NCBI GenBank assembly: GCA_003427395.1 | Contig: BFEA01000183.1 | Location: 598,163 to 662,162 of the forward strand | Source of the DNA: Chara braunii | Lineage: Eukaryota; Streptophyta; Charophyceae; Charales; Characeae | Direction: 5' to 3' | Length of the DNA stretch: 64,000 nucleotides | Shown: positions 1-11,975 of the stretch, piece after piece | How the letters are laid out: every line of letters begins with the position of its first letter | Position numbering within the stretch: the first letter of the stretch is position 1 | The notes under the pieces: model-generated | What the model was told of the DNA's origin: nothing | Databases searched by the model: none | Seen by the model: only the letters and a program-made list of their open reading frames with translations | Program-made: the position numbers and the translations under genes

Positions 1-469
1 ACATTTAAGTCGTTTCTTTCTCTCTTATTTAAGTCGTCTCTGTCTCGGTTTCTCTCTCTCTCTCTTTCTCATTCTCTCTTTTTTTTTTCCTTTTTTTTGG
101 CTTTTTTTTTTTTTTGACAACCATTCATGGAATTGGAAGAAAGTATTGTTGATGTATACAAATAAAACTTGCCTTAGTCGTTTGTTGGTATGCGATCTGA
201 TGTTCTACCTATTCATGGTTATGGAGATGATATTAACCCTTAGTTGCTAACATTTGTTAAATTCTGTTTTTCAATATTTTATGGTTTTTTGTGTTCATTC
301 TTATACTGTTCTACTTATTCTCGAAAACCAACCAGGTGAGTATCCCTCAAAATATAGATATGAGATGTTCAAAAGCGGCTGAGATGAGTATCAAGTTTAA
401 AACCAAAAAAATGGAGGCATAAATGTTTTGTGATGTTATAATGTTAATTTTATGAATAATTATAAAGGA
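1..469. other. Unassigned AT-rich stretch with pyrimidine tracts
   Basis: The first ~110 bases are a CT/T-rich tract with two copies of a 'ATTTAAGTCG' motif. The rest is AT-rich and carries no convincing open frame. It is the left flank of the solo LTR that follows. Confidence 0.4.
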
Positions 470-473
470 AGAG

Positions 474-1463
474 TGCGAGGATCTGGGTCCTCGGCAGGCT
501 TGAGGGGCCCCTGTCGCAAGAGCGCCCGCCCGAAGTGAAGGCGGGCCTAACAAATCACGAGAGGCCGTTTATTGTCAATTTTGCATTTGGGGGTCCAGGC
601 AGTTTCGTCGCGGCAGTTGGTTGAAGGGAAACACAGGCTGAGCAGCGTGGCCCGCGGGTCCAGGCCTTCCAGGCCTTTCCAAAAGCTCAAGCCCTGGGCC
701 AAATTCGCAGCCTCGTACACAGACAGTTGGGAGGCCCAACCGAATGAGGCCCAGTAGCTGCACCAGAGGCGCAACATCCTGGGGCCTATCAGAAGCTTAT
801 GGGCCCAGACCAGTCCATCCAGGTTGCCAAACGAAGCAGGCTCTTTACATATAGGAAAGAGCTCGTTGCCTGGCGAGGGCATTCAGGCACTTGCTGGCTG
901 GCGGCAGCGCTGCTGGAGCGAAAGCTCGCGTGCTGGCTCCTGCGCACGTGCGGTCGTGTGGTGAAGCAGGGCGCTGCTGAGGGCAGCGCAATAGCCGAGC
1001 TCCATAGTTGGCTGTGGGCTTGGACATACAGTGAGGCGTAGGGGTGGTCTTCGGGTGTACAACAAAGGGAGACGTAGAGGAGAGTGAAGGGGGAGAGAAA
1101 AGGATGATGATGATGATGATGTGAGGGCACATACCTGGTATTGGCGATGGTTCTGCATGGGCGACATCTTCAAGTACTTCGGGTGCTGCTGACGTCAATA
1201 GCTGCATTGTTAATTCGTTGGCTAGTAGTAGCTGTGTAGGGAGTAGGCTGGGCGCCGAGCGCCAAGTAGGGAGATAGAGATTGGATACATATGTTGGTGG
1301 TGGTGAGAGCAAACTCTCATTGACATTAACTTTCAGTGCTACGATTCTCCATTGGTGTTATATTGGTGCAATGCTGCTTCCTGAACATTGTGTTACGATT
1401 TGGCTTTCAATAAGATTGTGCAATTTGAATATTGTCATCTCGCTTTTGTTCATTTTCCTTGCA
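474..1463 (+). repeat. Solo LTR, TGYGAGGA family, copy 1
   Basis: This 990-bp block begins TGCGAGGA and ends CCTTGCA, the TG...CA ends of an LTR. It is flanked by AGAG at 470-473 and 1464-1467, a 4-bp target duplication. It shares ordered blocks with 20180-21268 (the CTAAGTGAAGG/GGCCT start, a conserved GGTGGTCTTC, 'GTAGGCTGGGCGCCGAGCGC', and the TTCCTTGCA end) and with the LTR start at 36458. No internal retrotransposon sequence lies beside it, so it is most simply a solo LTR left by LTR-LTR recombination. The 3' border could shift by one base because of an A shared with the flank. Confidence 0.72.
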
Positions 1464-1467
1464 AGAG

Positions 1468-2735
1468 TTTTGATAGTAAATTAAAAAAACAACAGTAAAC
1501 TTAGGCCGTTTTTCAGTAAACGGTATCGATGGAAAGCAAAACATGCTCTAGAATATTCAAGGTACGTATGATTGGTCTACATGGGGCGCTGAAAATACTC
1601 AGGCGCTTATGTAAAGCAAATTAAGTGTAAATGGGAGGGGGGTCACACTATGTATTTCGAATGAATATTGGAGAAGGAACCAATTCGATAAGAATGAATA
1701 AAGCTCGCAATAAATGTAGGTTTTTTCCCAAGGCACCCGTGCTATCCCGAATGACCTCCTCTCGTCTAGACCCGTTCCAAAAAGTCATGTTCTCTACCCC
1801 TCTCACCAAAGTCGCCCAAGGAAAAGAGGAGAAGAAAGGTGAGGCGATCAACGGTTTGCCCGACCTCGATCGCTAAGAATGGTTCTTCTTGGATCCATGA
1901 CCTTCAAGGCTGGCTGGGGAGAGGTGCGGCACGCCGCATAGACCCATTTATGGGGGTGGTGCAGTGTTGTTGCGGTGGAACCAACGCCTACTTCTGAGAT
2001 CTGGGCCTCATGCTCAGGCGAGGAGAATGGGTATTACAAATTACTTCCTAGCGATCGGGGCTCGAAAAGGTCGGGGAAGATATTTTACCTTCTTCAAATC
2101 TTTTGTGGACGGATGATTGACTTAGGATACCCAAGGCTGATCGCAAGTAGGAGCCGCCTCGATTAATGTGGATTGGAGCCATTTTTTTTTTTGATCCAAT
2201 GACAAGTTTATCGAAACAGGAAAGTGAGCCCTGCCAGAGAATGAGGTATGTATGACTCTATCGCATGGGACCTTGAAAAAACTAAGGGGCGTATAGGATT
2301 ACAAATCAAACATAATAATCGAATGAGGCATAGCAACAAAATAGGAGGCGTCTTAATTAACCTAAATACGATTCCAAAGAAGTTCAGGTCCCAATTAAAT
2401 GTTTGTGCAAACATGAAAGTGGACCAATACATTTATATTTGCACGAAGAAAGAAAATCGTATATTAATTAACATTAATTAACCTTAATGAACGCGCTAAA
2501 AATAAAATTAAATGAACTCGTTTCTTATTTTCTTTGATCTTCTGTGCTTCGCATTTCAGTTGTGTTCTATGTGTTGCACTACGTGTTCTTTGTTTTTCGT
2601 GTTTTTCTCTCTTTTTCATTTGACACTATATTACTCTTCTTTATATAAATACATTTATATATGGATGTTTTGAGCTGTGTTGTTTTCGTTCCGATTGTTT
2701 ATGTGCATCTTATTCCTCCTATTCGTCGTGATGTG
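1468..2735. other. Unassigned stretch upstream of Helitron 1 coding region
   Basis: No family was recognised. A short open frame at 1631-1876 (+, 81 codons) and the less AT-rich block 1520-2170 differ in texture from the strongly AT-rich 2180-2730 that leads into the Helitron frames. The 5' terminus of Helitron 1 should lie somewhere here or further left, but I could not define it. Confidence 0.3.
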
Positions 2736-2752
2736 CCTAGGCACAAATACGT

Positions 2753-4455
2753 ATGTATGTGCCCATTAATATGGTAGAGGACAAAGGTCCACATGACGAT
2801 TCAACCAATAGTAATTTATCCACCGTTCCAACCTTCTCTTCACCTGCGGATAGGTCCTTGCATGTTTCGTGGAAGCGTCGTAAACGCCTTCGCCGTTGTG
2901 AAGTCGGTTTATCTTCGTTAGATTGCCCTTCTTCCTTATCCAACCATGGATTGGAATTGCGTATACGGTCGAATGTTACTCTCGATTGCTTTGCGAGTGA
3001 GACACCGATGTCATCACAACACGAACACCACAAACCCGGACCACCACTTTCCCGAAGTGGTCGAACCCGAAGGTCTTCACAATAGGCGGTAGGTGCTGCA
3101 AGTGAGGGGATTGCTCACAGGAGAGATAAAAGACCGATGATGACTCAAGATGATGGTCCTGATTGTTCTCCTGAAGAACAATGTAGTGATAAGTTTGTAT
3201 CTTTTCAACAAACTATTCCATCGATGAATGAATTCACAAGCCTTGTACTTTTCGAAAGCACGAATAATGTTTGTGCGGATTGCATTAGTTGTCATGAAAA
3301 TCTTTCTATGACCTTTCAAAGTGAACATCCGTTTGAAATTCGTACGGATGTTGCAATAAATGCAGATTCCGTTTTGATGGTTGAAATATCGGTTTTACTT
3401 GATGATTTTCCTTTGCATTCGGCACATGTGCACAATCGTTCATCATCGACATTGGCTACTGATGTCCGACAAAAATGTGTGGAGAGCAACCTTTTTTCCA
3501 CTTTTGAAAAATGTTAATGCACATCCATCTTTTGCTGCCACGACCCAATCGAATTCGCCAAACACATTGATTAAAAAGTTTATTGGATCTCATAATCGAC
3601 GGAGAATATTATTATTATGGAAATTGATTCGTTCAAGGCGCAACAGACGATACTGTATGTTGTTGATTCGACGACTGCATGCCGATGAAGTCGTGCGTCG
3701 TTTGGAACTTGGATCGTTGCCGGCGATGCCTTAATGTGTGTCATTGGGCTATGATGGAAGTGCATTAGTTGTCAAAGTACTGTAGAGGCTGGTGGAGGAA
3801 CGAAACAAGTCGATGGAATGAATGTGAATGAACCATGTTCGACGCCACGTAAGATTTCAAAATGAAGGAAAAGTTTGGCAAGATGACCAAACTTTCATGT
3901 TAAACGCATGCGTGCATTGAGAGTTGCGGTTAAGAATCATAGGAGGATAGAAGATGTGCGTGCTCATAAAGATTTTGTGCGGGTTGCGAGCGAAGTTTGT
4001 TCGATGTGTATATCCTTCGAGAGATTAGAGCGAGCGGCTCTACGCAATCGACAAGTGCATCTTCTACTGCGAGACAATTGCGGAGTCGATCTTCTCGGGC
4101 GAGGCAGTCGTAAAGCCTTTCATCACGAGCGAGACAGTTGCAGAATCCATCCGTGAGAAATCGAAAATCAATGAATAATCGTGAAGACAGTGAGCCAAAT
4201 AGTCGTGAGGAAGAAATAAATGATTCGCATGATGTTCCGACTCCTGATCTGAATGCACTCCCATAGGCACCTGTGGCAACAACGTATGTAGCTATTGAGA
4301 ACATCGTAGCGATTCTGGTGAATGCTAGCACTGTTGAATCGGTCGACATCGGCATTCGAGATCCGTGTAAGCATTGTGGTGCTAAATTGTGGCATCATGA
4401 AAGTAAATGGACAAAGATGTGTTTCCAAAAAGGTACAAAACGTTGTCCTTTGTGA
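2753..4455 (+). pseudogene. Helitron 1 Rep-helicase, N-terminal part (broken)
   Basis: Successive open pieces in different frames (2753-3085, 3137-3517, 3581-3734, 3908-4156, 4273-4443) precede the Rep domain and end at a Cys-rich piece around 4350-4450. That piece reads CKHCGAKLWHHE, then a further C, like the zinc-finger region found ahead of the Helitron_like_N domain in plant Helitron proteins. Codon texture resembles the downstream Rep part. The many shifts make any single protein impossible. The part before 3900 is assigned by position and continuity only, since Helitron 2 does not reach this far inside the window. Confidence 0.6.
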
Positions 4456-4570
4456 AGGTTCCCCGGAGTATGAGATTCTTTCCCTTTGGACGCCTTAAAC
4501 TTTCGACGGTCGGTTCCTTCGAAACAATGCGAGGATAATTAATAATAGTTTATCCCTAGCATCCTCGCGG

Positions 4571-6640
4571 TTGAAGCAGCCGAGCGATGGTGTTCGAGGA
4601 TTCCAGGGCCAACTTAGGGCTCAAGGTCCAATCTTTCATCATGTCGGTGCATTGGTTGTGGGGGAAGGGGAACGTTTTCATTTTGCACAACTATACTTGC
4701 ACGATCCTCAACGTTTGGACGATGCGATTGATCAAAGGGTAGATTTCCTTAACTTACCTGCACGTACATCTGATGTCGAACTTGATCGAGCGACACGCAT
4801 ATTGAGAAGGTTTCACAAATTGCTACAAGAATGTAACAATTACGTGAAGAACTTTATGCCGGTTGCTGACCTTCCGCCGGAAGCGTTGAACGGGAGGAAG
4901 TTGGTGATAAATTCGGATGCCATGCCTGATGAGGAATATGCAAGGCGTTATAACCGTCCCATGGGCTTACATGAGGTGTGTTCTGATGGCCAATGAACTC
5001 CTTCGTCGTGAGCTCGAGAATCGTTTGCGTGCTCCTCTTCCGGGTGAGCAGCAGACCGTTGTGGTTTCAGAATGTTCTGGAGTGCACGACTGCTTAAGGT
5101 TTGTTTTACTTTTCTTGAAGGGAGTTCATAGTTGATCTGTCCGACGTGCCTCGAAAGCTGGATGGCTGCCAGGACGTAGTGCCAAGGAGTACTATGCATT
5201 TTACCTTCACGAGCGTGATGGTGAAAGACCTTGCCTCCTTTATGCAGCACGTCTCTTTTACGAGTTTTGTTGCATGGCTTACGCTAAAGTTGAATCCTTC
5301 CCCTTAAAATGGGTGAGATTCCACCAAAAAGAATTGCGCTCGGAATATTATCAAGATTTACGAGACGCTATGCAACAAAATCGACATGGTGAGGGTGTGG
5401 GGACAAAAGTGGTTTTACCGTCAACGTTCACTAGGGGGCCCCAATATATGAGTGAAAGATATCACGACAACATGACAATTGTGAGGCGATTCGGAAAGCC
5501 AAATTTTTTCATTACTATGACGTGCAACACTAACTGGTCGGAGATCAAACAAGACCTTTTGCCAGGTCAATGTCCTTACGACAAGTGGAATTTTTTTGCG
5601 CGAGTGTTCGAAGGTTATTTTGCACAACCGATTGATGAGATAAAGAACAAACGGATCTTTGGTAGGGTGAGTGGAATGTTGTATGTGGTGGAGTTTTAAA
5701 AAAGGGGTCTACCACACACACATATATTGATTATCCTGCATCCGAATGATAAAATTCGGGATGCGGATATTGTTGATAATGTGGTGTGTGTCGAGATTCC
5801 TCCGGAAGCGGAATTAAGAGAAAGGGTAGCCAAGTTCATGTTGCAGGGGATTTGCGGTGCGGGGAAACGCGACGCTTCGTGTACGTAGGACGGAGAATGC
5901 ACAAAAGGGTTTTCGAAAGATTTCATTTCAACAACAACATTCAAAGACGAACATACGTACCCTTCGTATATGAGAAGGAAACCAAGTGACGGTGGTTTTA
6001 CATTGTTCAAAATGATGTCATTTACGACGATCGACGTGTGGTCACGTATAACCCGTACTTGCTAATGAGGTTTAATTGTCACTTGAATGTTGAATATTGT
6101 GCTAACATCAAGGTGTGCAAGTACGTGTATAAGTATGTGTACAAAGGGTGTGATTGTGCTATGGTTTGCGAACAAGATAATAATGCCCCCATCGACGAGG
6201 TCAAATTGTATCAAGATATGTATGTAGTAGGTGCATGCAAAGGATGCTGGCGTCAATTTGAGTTCGACGTTGCAGAACCATGGCCCGCGGTCGAATGATT
6301 GCTCGTGCATCTCGAAAACATGAAAAAAATGCGATTCAAACTTGAGACTGAGCAGGACATTGTTTGAAATGGCCCCCGAGAACGAAATTGATGGTATGCA
6401 TGGAACGTAACTCTTTGAACGAATGTGTTCTTAAAGAGGAGCTTCCTCTTTACGCAGAAATCGTTAGTACTCATGTGTGGGATAACAACATAAGAAGTGA
6501 AACAAAAGAAAGCGTGACCTTCACGGGGATCCCTTCGAAAAGATATCTTGACTGCATCACATGAGGATCACGAAAGGGGAACGATTCTATTTGCTGAACC
6601 ATGAACATTCTCGTGGGGTGCGCTCTTTTGCCGAAATGCG
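4571..6640 (+). pseudogene. Helitron 1 Rep (HUH endonuclease) region (broken)
   Basis: The Rep domain nicks and joins single DNA strands during rolling-circle transposition. Visible blocks are RRFGKPNFFITMTCNTNW (about 5490-5535), then KRGLPHTHILIIL at 5704-5742 with the two-histidine HUH metal site, then VCKYVYKYVYKGCD at 6115-6155 carrying the paired tyrosines of the Helitron Rep. The codon before KRGLPH is TAA where relatives have glutamine (CAA/CAG), a single C-to-T change. Further stops and frameshifts fall near 4996, 5135, 5990 and 6296. Helitron 2 aligns to the last part of this region at the right end of the window (63.6-64.0 kb). Confidence 0.85.
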
Positions 6641-6677
6641 TATGGTGGATGAAATCGAATACGATTCGTTTTGATCC

Positions 6678-8430
6678 GTGTGTCTTCGATTGGGCCTTTT
6701 GCAAACAGACGATGCATACGATCAATGCATAGACACAGCCGCTGCGCATTACAAACCTGAAGAAGTTCGTAAAATATTTGTTATGGTTCTTGCGTTTGGT
6801 ACCGTGAACGATCCGATTCGTTTCTTGGAACGACGTTGGGATAAGTTGGGTGACGATTTCCAGTATCGGGCAGGTAATGAAATTGTTTCCCTCGAACATT
6901 TTGCAATCGCTAGTGTTATTCCATCTTGACCGTATTTTGCAAGAGTTTGGAAAGAGCATCCGTCAGTTCTGCCTTTATTATCCAACACCCGAGGGAGAAA
7001 CAATTGTTGAGAACATAACCAAACATTATGAGAACAGAACAGCGTCCTCGATTTTAAACGACGAGTTGTCGTATAATCAGTTTCAAATGCAACGCAAATA
7101 TGACTTTAATTTTCGACGTCTTCGTTTTCGTCAACGAGTGTTGGTGCAAGAGAAAAGACCGTTGCCTGCTTTTGTAGATGGACCGGCTGTAACAGGAAAT
7201 ACTTTTTGAATTAAAACGATTTTGGCGAGCATCAGGTCACGTTTTGCCATTGCACTGGCCGTCGCGTTTAGTGGTGTAGCGACGACTTTTTTTACGGGGG
7301 TCGAACGTTTCACTCAGGATTTCGCGCACCTTAAAAAACTGATAACACTCGTCCCTTCTTCATTCCGAAACAAAGTGATCTTGCGGAGCTTATCCGTTGT
7401 GCCGACTTGATTGTTTGGGATGAGGTTTAGATGAGTAACAAGTTTCACTTGGAAGCTCTTGATATTACGGTTTGGGGCCTCTGTAACAATGACGAGTCGT
7501 TTGGTGGGAAAGTTCTACTTCTAGCTGGGGATTTTAGACAAGTTTTGCCCGTTGTGAAACACGGATCGCGAACGCAACAAATTGATGCGTCCATAAAAAT
7601 GTTTCCTTTGTGGAAACGTTTCGAGGTTCATCAACTGATTGAAAATATGCGAATCTTAAGCTTAGGGAATGATTAAATGACACGAATGTATGCCCACTTT
7701 TTGATGCGCATTGGGAATGGTGACCATCCTCGTGTTATTCCTAATGAACCTGCTCTGGTCAGATTGCCACGTGAGATTTGTACGGATAAATGAATTGATG
7801 AGTTGGTTTCAATAACGTTTGATGATGTGTCCAACCATGTGGGGAATGCCGAGTATTTCTTGCCTCGATTAATTCTATGCTATAATAATGACGATGCTGG
7901 TTCTGTTAACAATTGTGTTCTTGACGACTTCCCTAGGGAGGTGCGTGACCTTTTGAGCGTTGATTATCCTGATTCGGATGATATCGGGCTTGGTATTGAG
8001 CGGGAGTTCTTGAACTCTCTCGACGAAGTTAGCCTTCCACCTCACAAGCGGCGCTTAAAAATTGGTGTGCTTGTGATGCTTTTGCTACTGAAGAAGATCG
8101 TTAATGATGATTTGTTGGAAGTGACAATAATGCGCACGGGTAAAATAGCGCCGATCCCCAAGATTGATCTGACCAGCGATGGTGAGACAACTGGGTTCTA
8201 ATGGTTTAGGAGGCAATGTCCAGTCCGTCTTGCTTTTGCTGTAACGCTTAACAAGTCACAAGGATAAACCGTATTGCTTTCCGGGGTTTGGCTACGCAAA
8301 CTCGTTTTTGCGCATGACCAACTGTACGTTGCTTTATCGTGTGTTGGTCATCCCAACAACATCCGTGTTGCGTTGCTTGATAATAATTTTTTAACGAAGA
8401 ATATTGTATATCATGAGTTTTTGGGATGAG
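6678..8430 (+). pseudogene. Helitron 1 Pif1-type helicase region (broken)
   Basis: Superfamily 1B helicase part of the Helitron transposase. The Walker A region at 7172-7207 reads DGPAVTGNTF where active proteins have GPAGTGKT, so the P-loop glycine and lysine are lost. A stop (TAG) interrupts the Walker B DE..MSNK region at 7427-7440. Motif III is clear as LLLAGDFRQVLPVV (about 7511-7560). The C-terminal motif RLAFAVTLNKSQG is readable at 8228-8268 and is followed by a stop. Relative to Helitron 2, a segment encoding the 'GLNNGTW' helicase block is deleted near 8085. This copy is inactive. Confidence 0.85.
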
Positions 8431-8498
8431 TCTTTTTTTTTTTTTTTTTCATCGAGCCTTGGCATTCAAAATAATTTTGTCATATTCTTTCTTTGCAG

Positions 8499-10401
8499 GT
8501 GACTTTCGAATGCTGCATAAGTATGACACTCAAGCTAAGAGGAAAGCAATGGGAAACAACAATATCACTCAATATGATACGAATGTTACGTCAAAAGCTG
8601 GAACCGAATGGAGAGGTCGAAGAAAAGTGGAAATGATGAGAGGTCGGTTAATTTTGGAAGTGAACATCCTCGGGACGATCATCCTGTTCTTGGTGAGGTT
8701 GAACGTCGATGTTCGCAAGGGAATACCCTTAATGATGCTGAGAACATGNTTGGAAGTGAACATCCTCGGGACGATCATCCTGTTCTTGGTGAGGTTGAAC
8801 GTCGATGTTCGCAAGGGAATACCCTTAATGATGCTGAGAACATGGTTGTGGAGAGGGGTGGAGATGATTGTCGTGTCGATGGGGATGGTTTGCGTAGAGG
8901 TCAGTCGGGTAGGCCTATTAACCTTACATTTGTCGATGATGGGGATGAAAACGTTACGGATGATTCAAACGAAGATTGTGTTGAATCTACATTCAAGAGG
9001 AGAAACAGTCGTGGTGCGAAAACTAAACTTTTGGATTCCCTCGAAGTGCCTGAGCCTACCTTGGATCTTAATTAGGTGGGATGACAACCTGTTGTTGATG
9101 AAACGGGGACTTGGATTATGAGAGCGCTGAATGCGCTCCCTGATGATGCACTTTCATCTGTTTCGTTTTGTGCATTGCTCGGTGGACGTGCACGTGTTCA
9201 TGATTCGTGTTCGCAATCTCAACGCAGTGGACGTGAAAGAGATGTTTGCGCCACATCGCAACCACAAAATCCTCCGGGGGTTATTGTGGTGCCCGATGAT
9301 AACGATGCACCCACAATCTGCACTACGAATCTGCGCGCTTACCTTGCTAGATGGTTAGAGGATGCGAAGAAGGTTGGTGCGTTTTGAAATGTTTGTCTAA
9401 AGTGCCTTAATCATAAAAGATGGACGAATATGGGACAACTTCCTGGAGTGGAAAAGAAACAAACTCACTGGTATACGGTTGGAACGACGATTCCATCTTC
9501 CAGACTCGTTGAATGTTTCGGATTTGGAGGCTTCTTCCATATTGCAATCAGTTTTGACTGATGATTTCGTGACTCTCTCTAATGAGGAGATTACTAGGAT
9601 GACATTAGATTTGCCACATTGTTCGACAAAAGGGACTATTCCCCAATCCTTTCACAGATATGCAGGATTTGGCAGCTTCTCAAAAGGATTCCTCCCGTGG
9701 TTGCTTCTTCCATTCCTCGTTCCGCTCCGGTTCGTAGACTCCCCCTTCAAGCAGCATTTCCTCCAAATTTTGAACGTCTTGCGGGTTATGCTTCACCCTC
9801 CAATATGTCAACGTCGATTGTCACTACTTCTGTTGTTGTTTTTGCTTTGTCGGCAGCTACGACTACTCCGTCTCTTGTCAGTTGTGTTGTGCCCGCTCAT
9901 ACGCCATCAAGAGACCATCTGCACGTCCATCCAGGACCATTGCAAGAACCAAATTCTTCTAATTTTAACATTACCATCTATGACGCTGTTGAATCTATTG
10001 GTCAGAAAAAGACACTTGCGCACCTGTCCTATCTTGACAGTTCTCATAGGGTGCAAGATATTGTGGAAGCAGCAACGAAATTGAATACGAGTATGAACAT
10101 TTGGAGATGTGTGGATGCTGTAATTCATCTCGATTACAATCGGCAAAGACAGGCTCGATTCGAAACTTTCGAGGAGTATCGTCGCAAATTGTTGCAACGA
10201 GTTTCTGTTCGTGAGCTTTGCAAGACTATCGTTCCAGTGAAGGAAGTTGATTGGTCTTATGAGAGAGATAGGAAGACAAAGATGTTGATTGGGCGGTTGT
10301 CCAGACGTTGCCTTAATGGCAAATTTTTAGATGGTCGTCTTCGGTTTCAGTTACGTAATTGCCCCTACAAGAGAGATGGGAAGGGAAAAACGAATAAATA
10401 A
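8499..10401 (+). pseudogene. Helitron 1 accessory gene of unknown function
   Basis: Downstream of the helicase a pyrimidine tract ending TTTGCAG (8491-8498) looks like a splice acceptor. From there coding texture continues in pieces: 8499-9075 (acidic, ending LLDSLEVPEPTLDLN), 9118-9387, 9480-9660 and 9619-10401. The last has 260 codons with a basic tail ending YKRDGKGKTNK. Helitron 2 carries the same pieces in the same order on the minus strand (53664-51510), with the same acceptor, so this is a real conserved second gene rather than chance frames. I do not recognise a domain. Some plant Helitrons carry an RPA-like gene here, but I see no convincing OB-fold motif. The first part is disturbed by a 95-bp duplication around an N at 8749. 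Confidence 0.6.
8654..8844 (+). repeat. Exact 95-bp duplication flanking a single N
   Basis: 8654-8748 and 8750-8844 are identical and are separated by one ambiguous base (N at 8749). An exact repeat around a lone N is the mark of two contig ends joined without merging their overlap. It should be treated as an assembly artefact until shown otherwise. Confidence 0.85.
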
Positions 10402-10570
10402 GGGGAGAGAGAGAGAGAGAGAGAGAGAGATATTGATTCCACTACGCAATAATTGTGCCTTGATCATACTGCGGCCACTTGCTTGCTATAATGAAACGAA
10501 AAATCTTTATATCAAACATTTTTTCTTTTATACTCGTGTTCGTTTTTTTTATTCTTTTGCTCTTTGGTTG

Positions 10571-10606
<36 letters not shown>

Positions 10607-10735
10607 TATCTCTCTCTCCCTCTTAATCTCTCTCTCTCTCTCTATATATCTTTTTTTTCTTTTTTCTTTCTTTGTCTATCTTTGTCTCTCCTCGCCCTTT
10701 CTCTTACTTTTTTTTTTTTTTTTCCTATTTGTCAT
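10402..10735. repeat. GA/CT microsatellites and T-tracts in Helitron 1 3' region
   Basis: (GA)n at 10403-10430, then (CT)n runs at 10573-10650 with TA interruptions, then T-rich DNA to 10735. They lie between the accessory gene stop and the Helitron terminus. Confidence 0.8.
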
Positions 10736-10789
10736 TTTTTTCATTCGTGAATTAAACTCGGACTTCGTAGCCCGTTACTCTTATTTCTG

Positions 10790-10830
10790 CGGGTGTGGCC
10801 CGCACCGTCCGCTTCGCGGGCGCTTAGCTA

Positions 10831-10832
<2 letters not shown>
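10790..10832 (+). other. Helitron 1 3' terminus (hairpin plus CTAG|T)
   Basis: A GC-rich segment able to fold (CCCGCACCGTCCGCTTCGCG region) is followed by CGCTTAGCTAG and then T, and (TA)n follows directly. The minus-strand Helitron 2 ends in a matching GGTTGCCTAGCTAG|T at 50512. Both share an upstream block AATTAAACTC.GA.TTCGTAGCC. This fits Helitron insertion between A and T. Confidence 0.8.
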
Positions 10833-10871
<39 letters not shown>

Positions 10872-10872
<1 letters not shown>

Positions 10873-11035
10873 GGTGAATGAGTCGGTGAAACTCCGACGA
10901 AACAGTTTGTCACAGCCCCTCGTTTGTTGTCCTCTTTTCCCTCTCTGCCTACGGTTTACCGGGCAGTTCTATTTGACGATATATATATATATACGGTGTA
11001 CTGGGCAACTCTGTTTGACGATATATATGTTTGAT
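10872..11035 (+). repeat. Hammerhead-related repeat, copy 1 (5' truncated)
   Basis: After a (TA)n tract comes TGAATGA, then stem II GTCGG-TGAAACT-CCGAC, then GAAACAGTTTG (10875-10909), and a shared tail 'GTCACAGCCCCTCGTTTGTT' running through CTACGG..ACCGGGCAGTTCT to GACGATATATAT. The core has an extra A (TGAATGA for TGATGA), and the stem I and 5' stem III strands are replaced by (TA)n, so this copy cannot fold as a ribozyme. A partial second repeat of the tail lies at 10994-11020. The tail matches the copies at 49.1 and 50.4 kb. Confidence 0.7.
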
Positions 11036-11975
11036 GATGTATATGTTTTGTACGTTCTATATTTCAGTTTAGACTCTTTAGAATATATGTTGCACACTCA
11101 GCTTTCATTCGTCATTTCACGTCACTCCACGATAGTTTTTTGTTTCTGTTGGCCCACCAGGCCTCCCCCTCCTGGTGCTCTATTTGACGTTGGCCGAACG
11201 AACGGCCCAGGGTCAGTACTCGCATGTGAAAAGCAGTGAACAGTAACGACCTGTTGGACTCGTGGCTTAAGCACTACGTGTGTCGACAGCGGCTAGGTCA
11301 CACACAGTTAACCACACACACACGAGAAGCCCGACCATGCTGTATGCCCAGAGGATATAGTATTGCGGCTGTCCTTAAACCACCAGTACCCCGCCCAGGC
11401 AAAAAAATATGATCTTCTAAATTCATGGAAGGTTTGTGCAGGCCTGGTGGAGGCTTGGTAGAGCCTCGGACAGGCTCTGCAGGCCTGGTGGAGGCTTGGT
11501 AGAGCCTCGGACAGGCGTTGGTGGTCGACCATTTTGAAAACAAAAACGAGCGACCAGATCATCACAAAAAAAAACAGAAATGGCAAAAAAAAAAAAAAAC
11601 AGGGAAAAGAGAAAAAGAAAAACGAACCGCCTTTCAACAAGGCACGGATGATAGCGTCAAGTTCGTAACTGTGGCCACCCAACACTCACACAGGTAACTC
11701 AAGAAATGGGGGCTCGCTCCACTACTCTTGACAAGACAAAAATCATGGCGGTGTATCTTTCCATGTTCCACGAAAAAAACACTCTGGTTTTGCGGATTCG
11801 AGAGCAGTGGTGCGAAGCCCATGCTAAAAAAAAAATTAAAAAAAAAATTAAAAAAAATGGAAAGATACGGCGGCACATTTTTTGTCGTTTGTGCATGTGG
11901 TGAGTGGCAACACTGTTGTTCCCTTGTGGACAACGGGAATGAATCTTGACATATTTGGTGAGTGACAACATTCCT

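Larger units (their letters stand above)
2740..10831 (+). mobile_element. Helitron 1 (degenerate, 5' end not defined)
   Basis: A rolling-circle transposon. It contains a broken Rep-helicase gene (2753-8430), an accessory gene (8499-10401) and a 3' terminus at 10831. The terminus reads CTAG followed by T, the CTRR-T signature of Helitrons, and a GC-rich hairpin (CCGC-TTCG-CGGG region, 10808-10820) lies just upstream of it. The same order of parts recurs on the minus strand from 64000 down to 50512. The left boundary given here is only the start of recognisable coding sequence. The copy cannot be autonomous because the Rep-helicase has many stops and shifts. Confidence 0.85.

Noticed and set aside
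1631-1876. Mitochondrial gene fragment
   Set aside because: The texture hinted at organellar DNA, but no known organellar protein could be read, so it is kept only as a low-interest observation.
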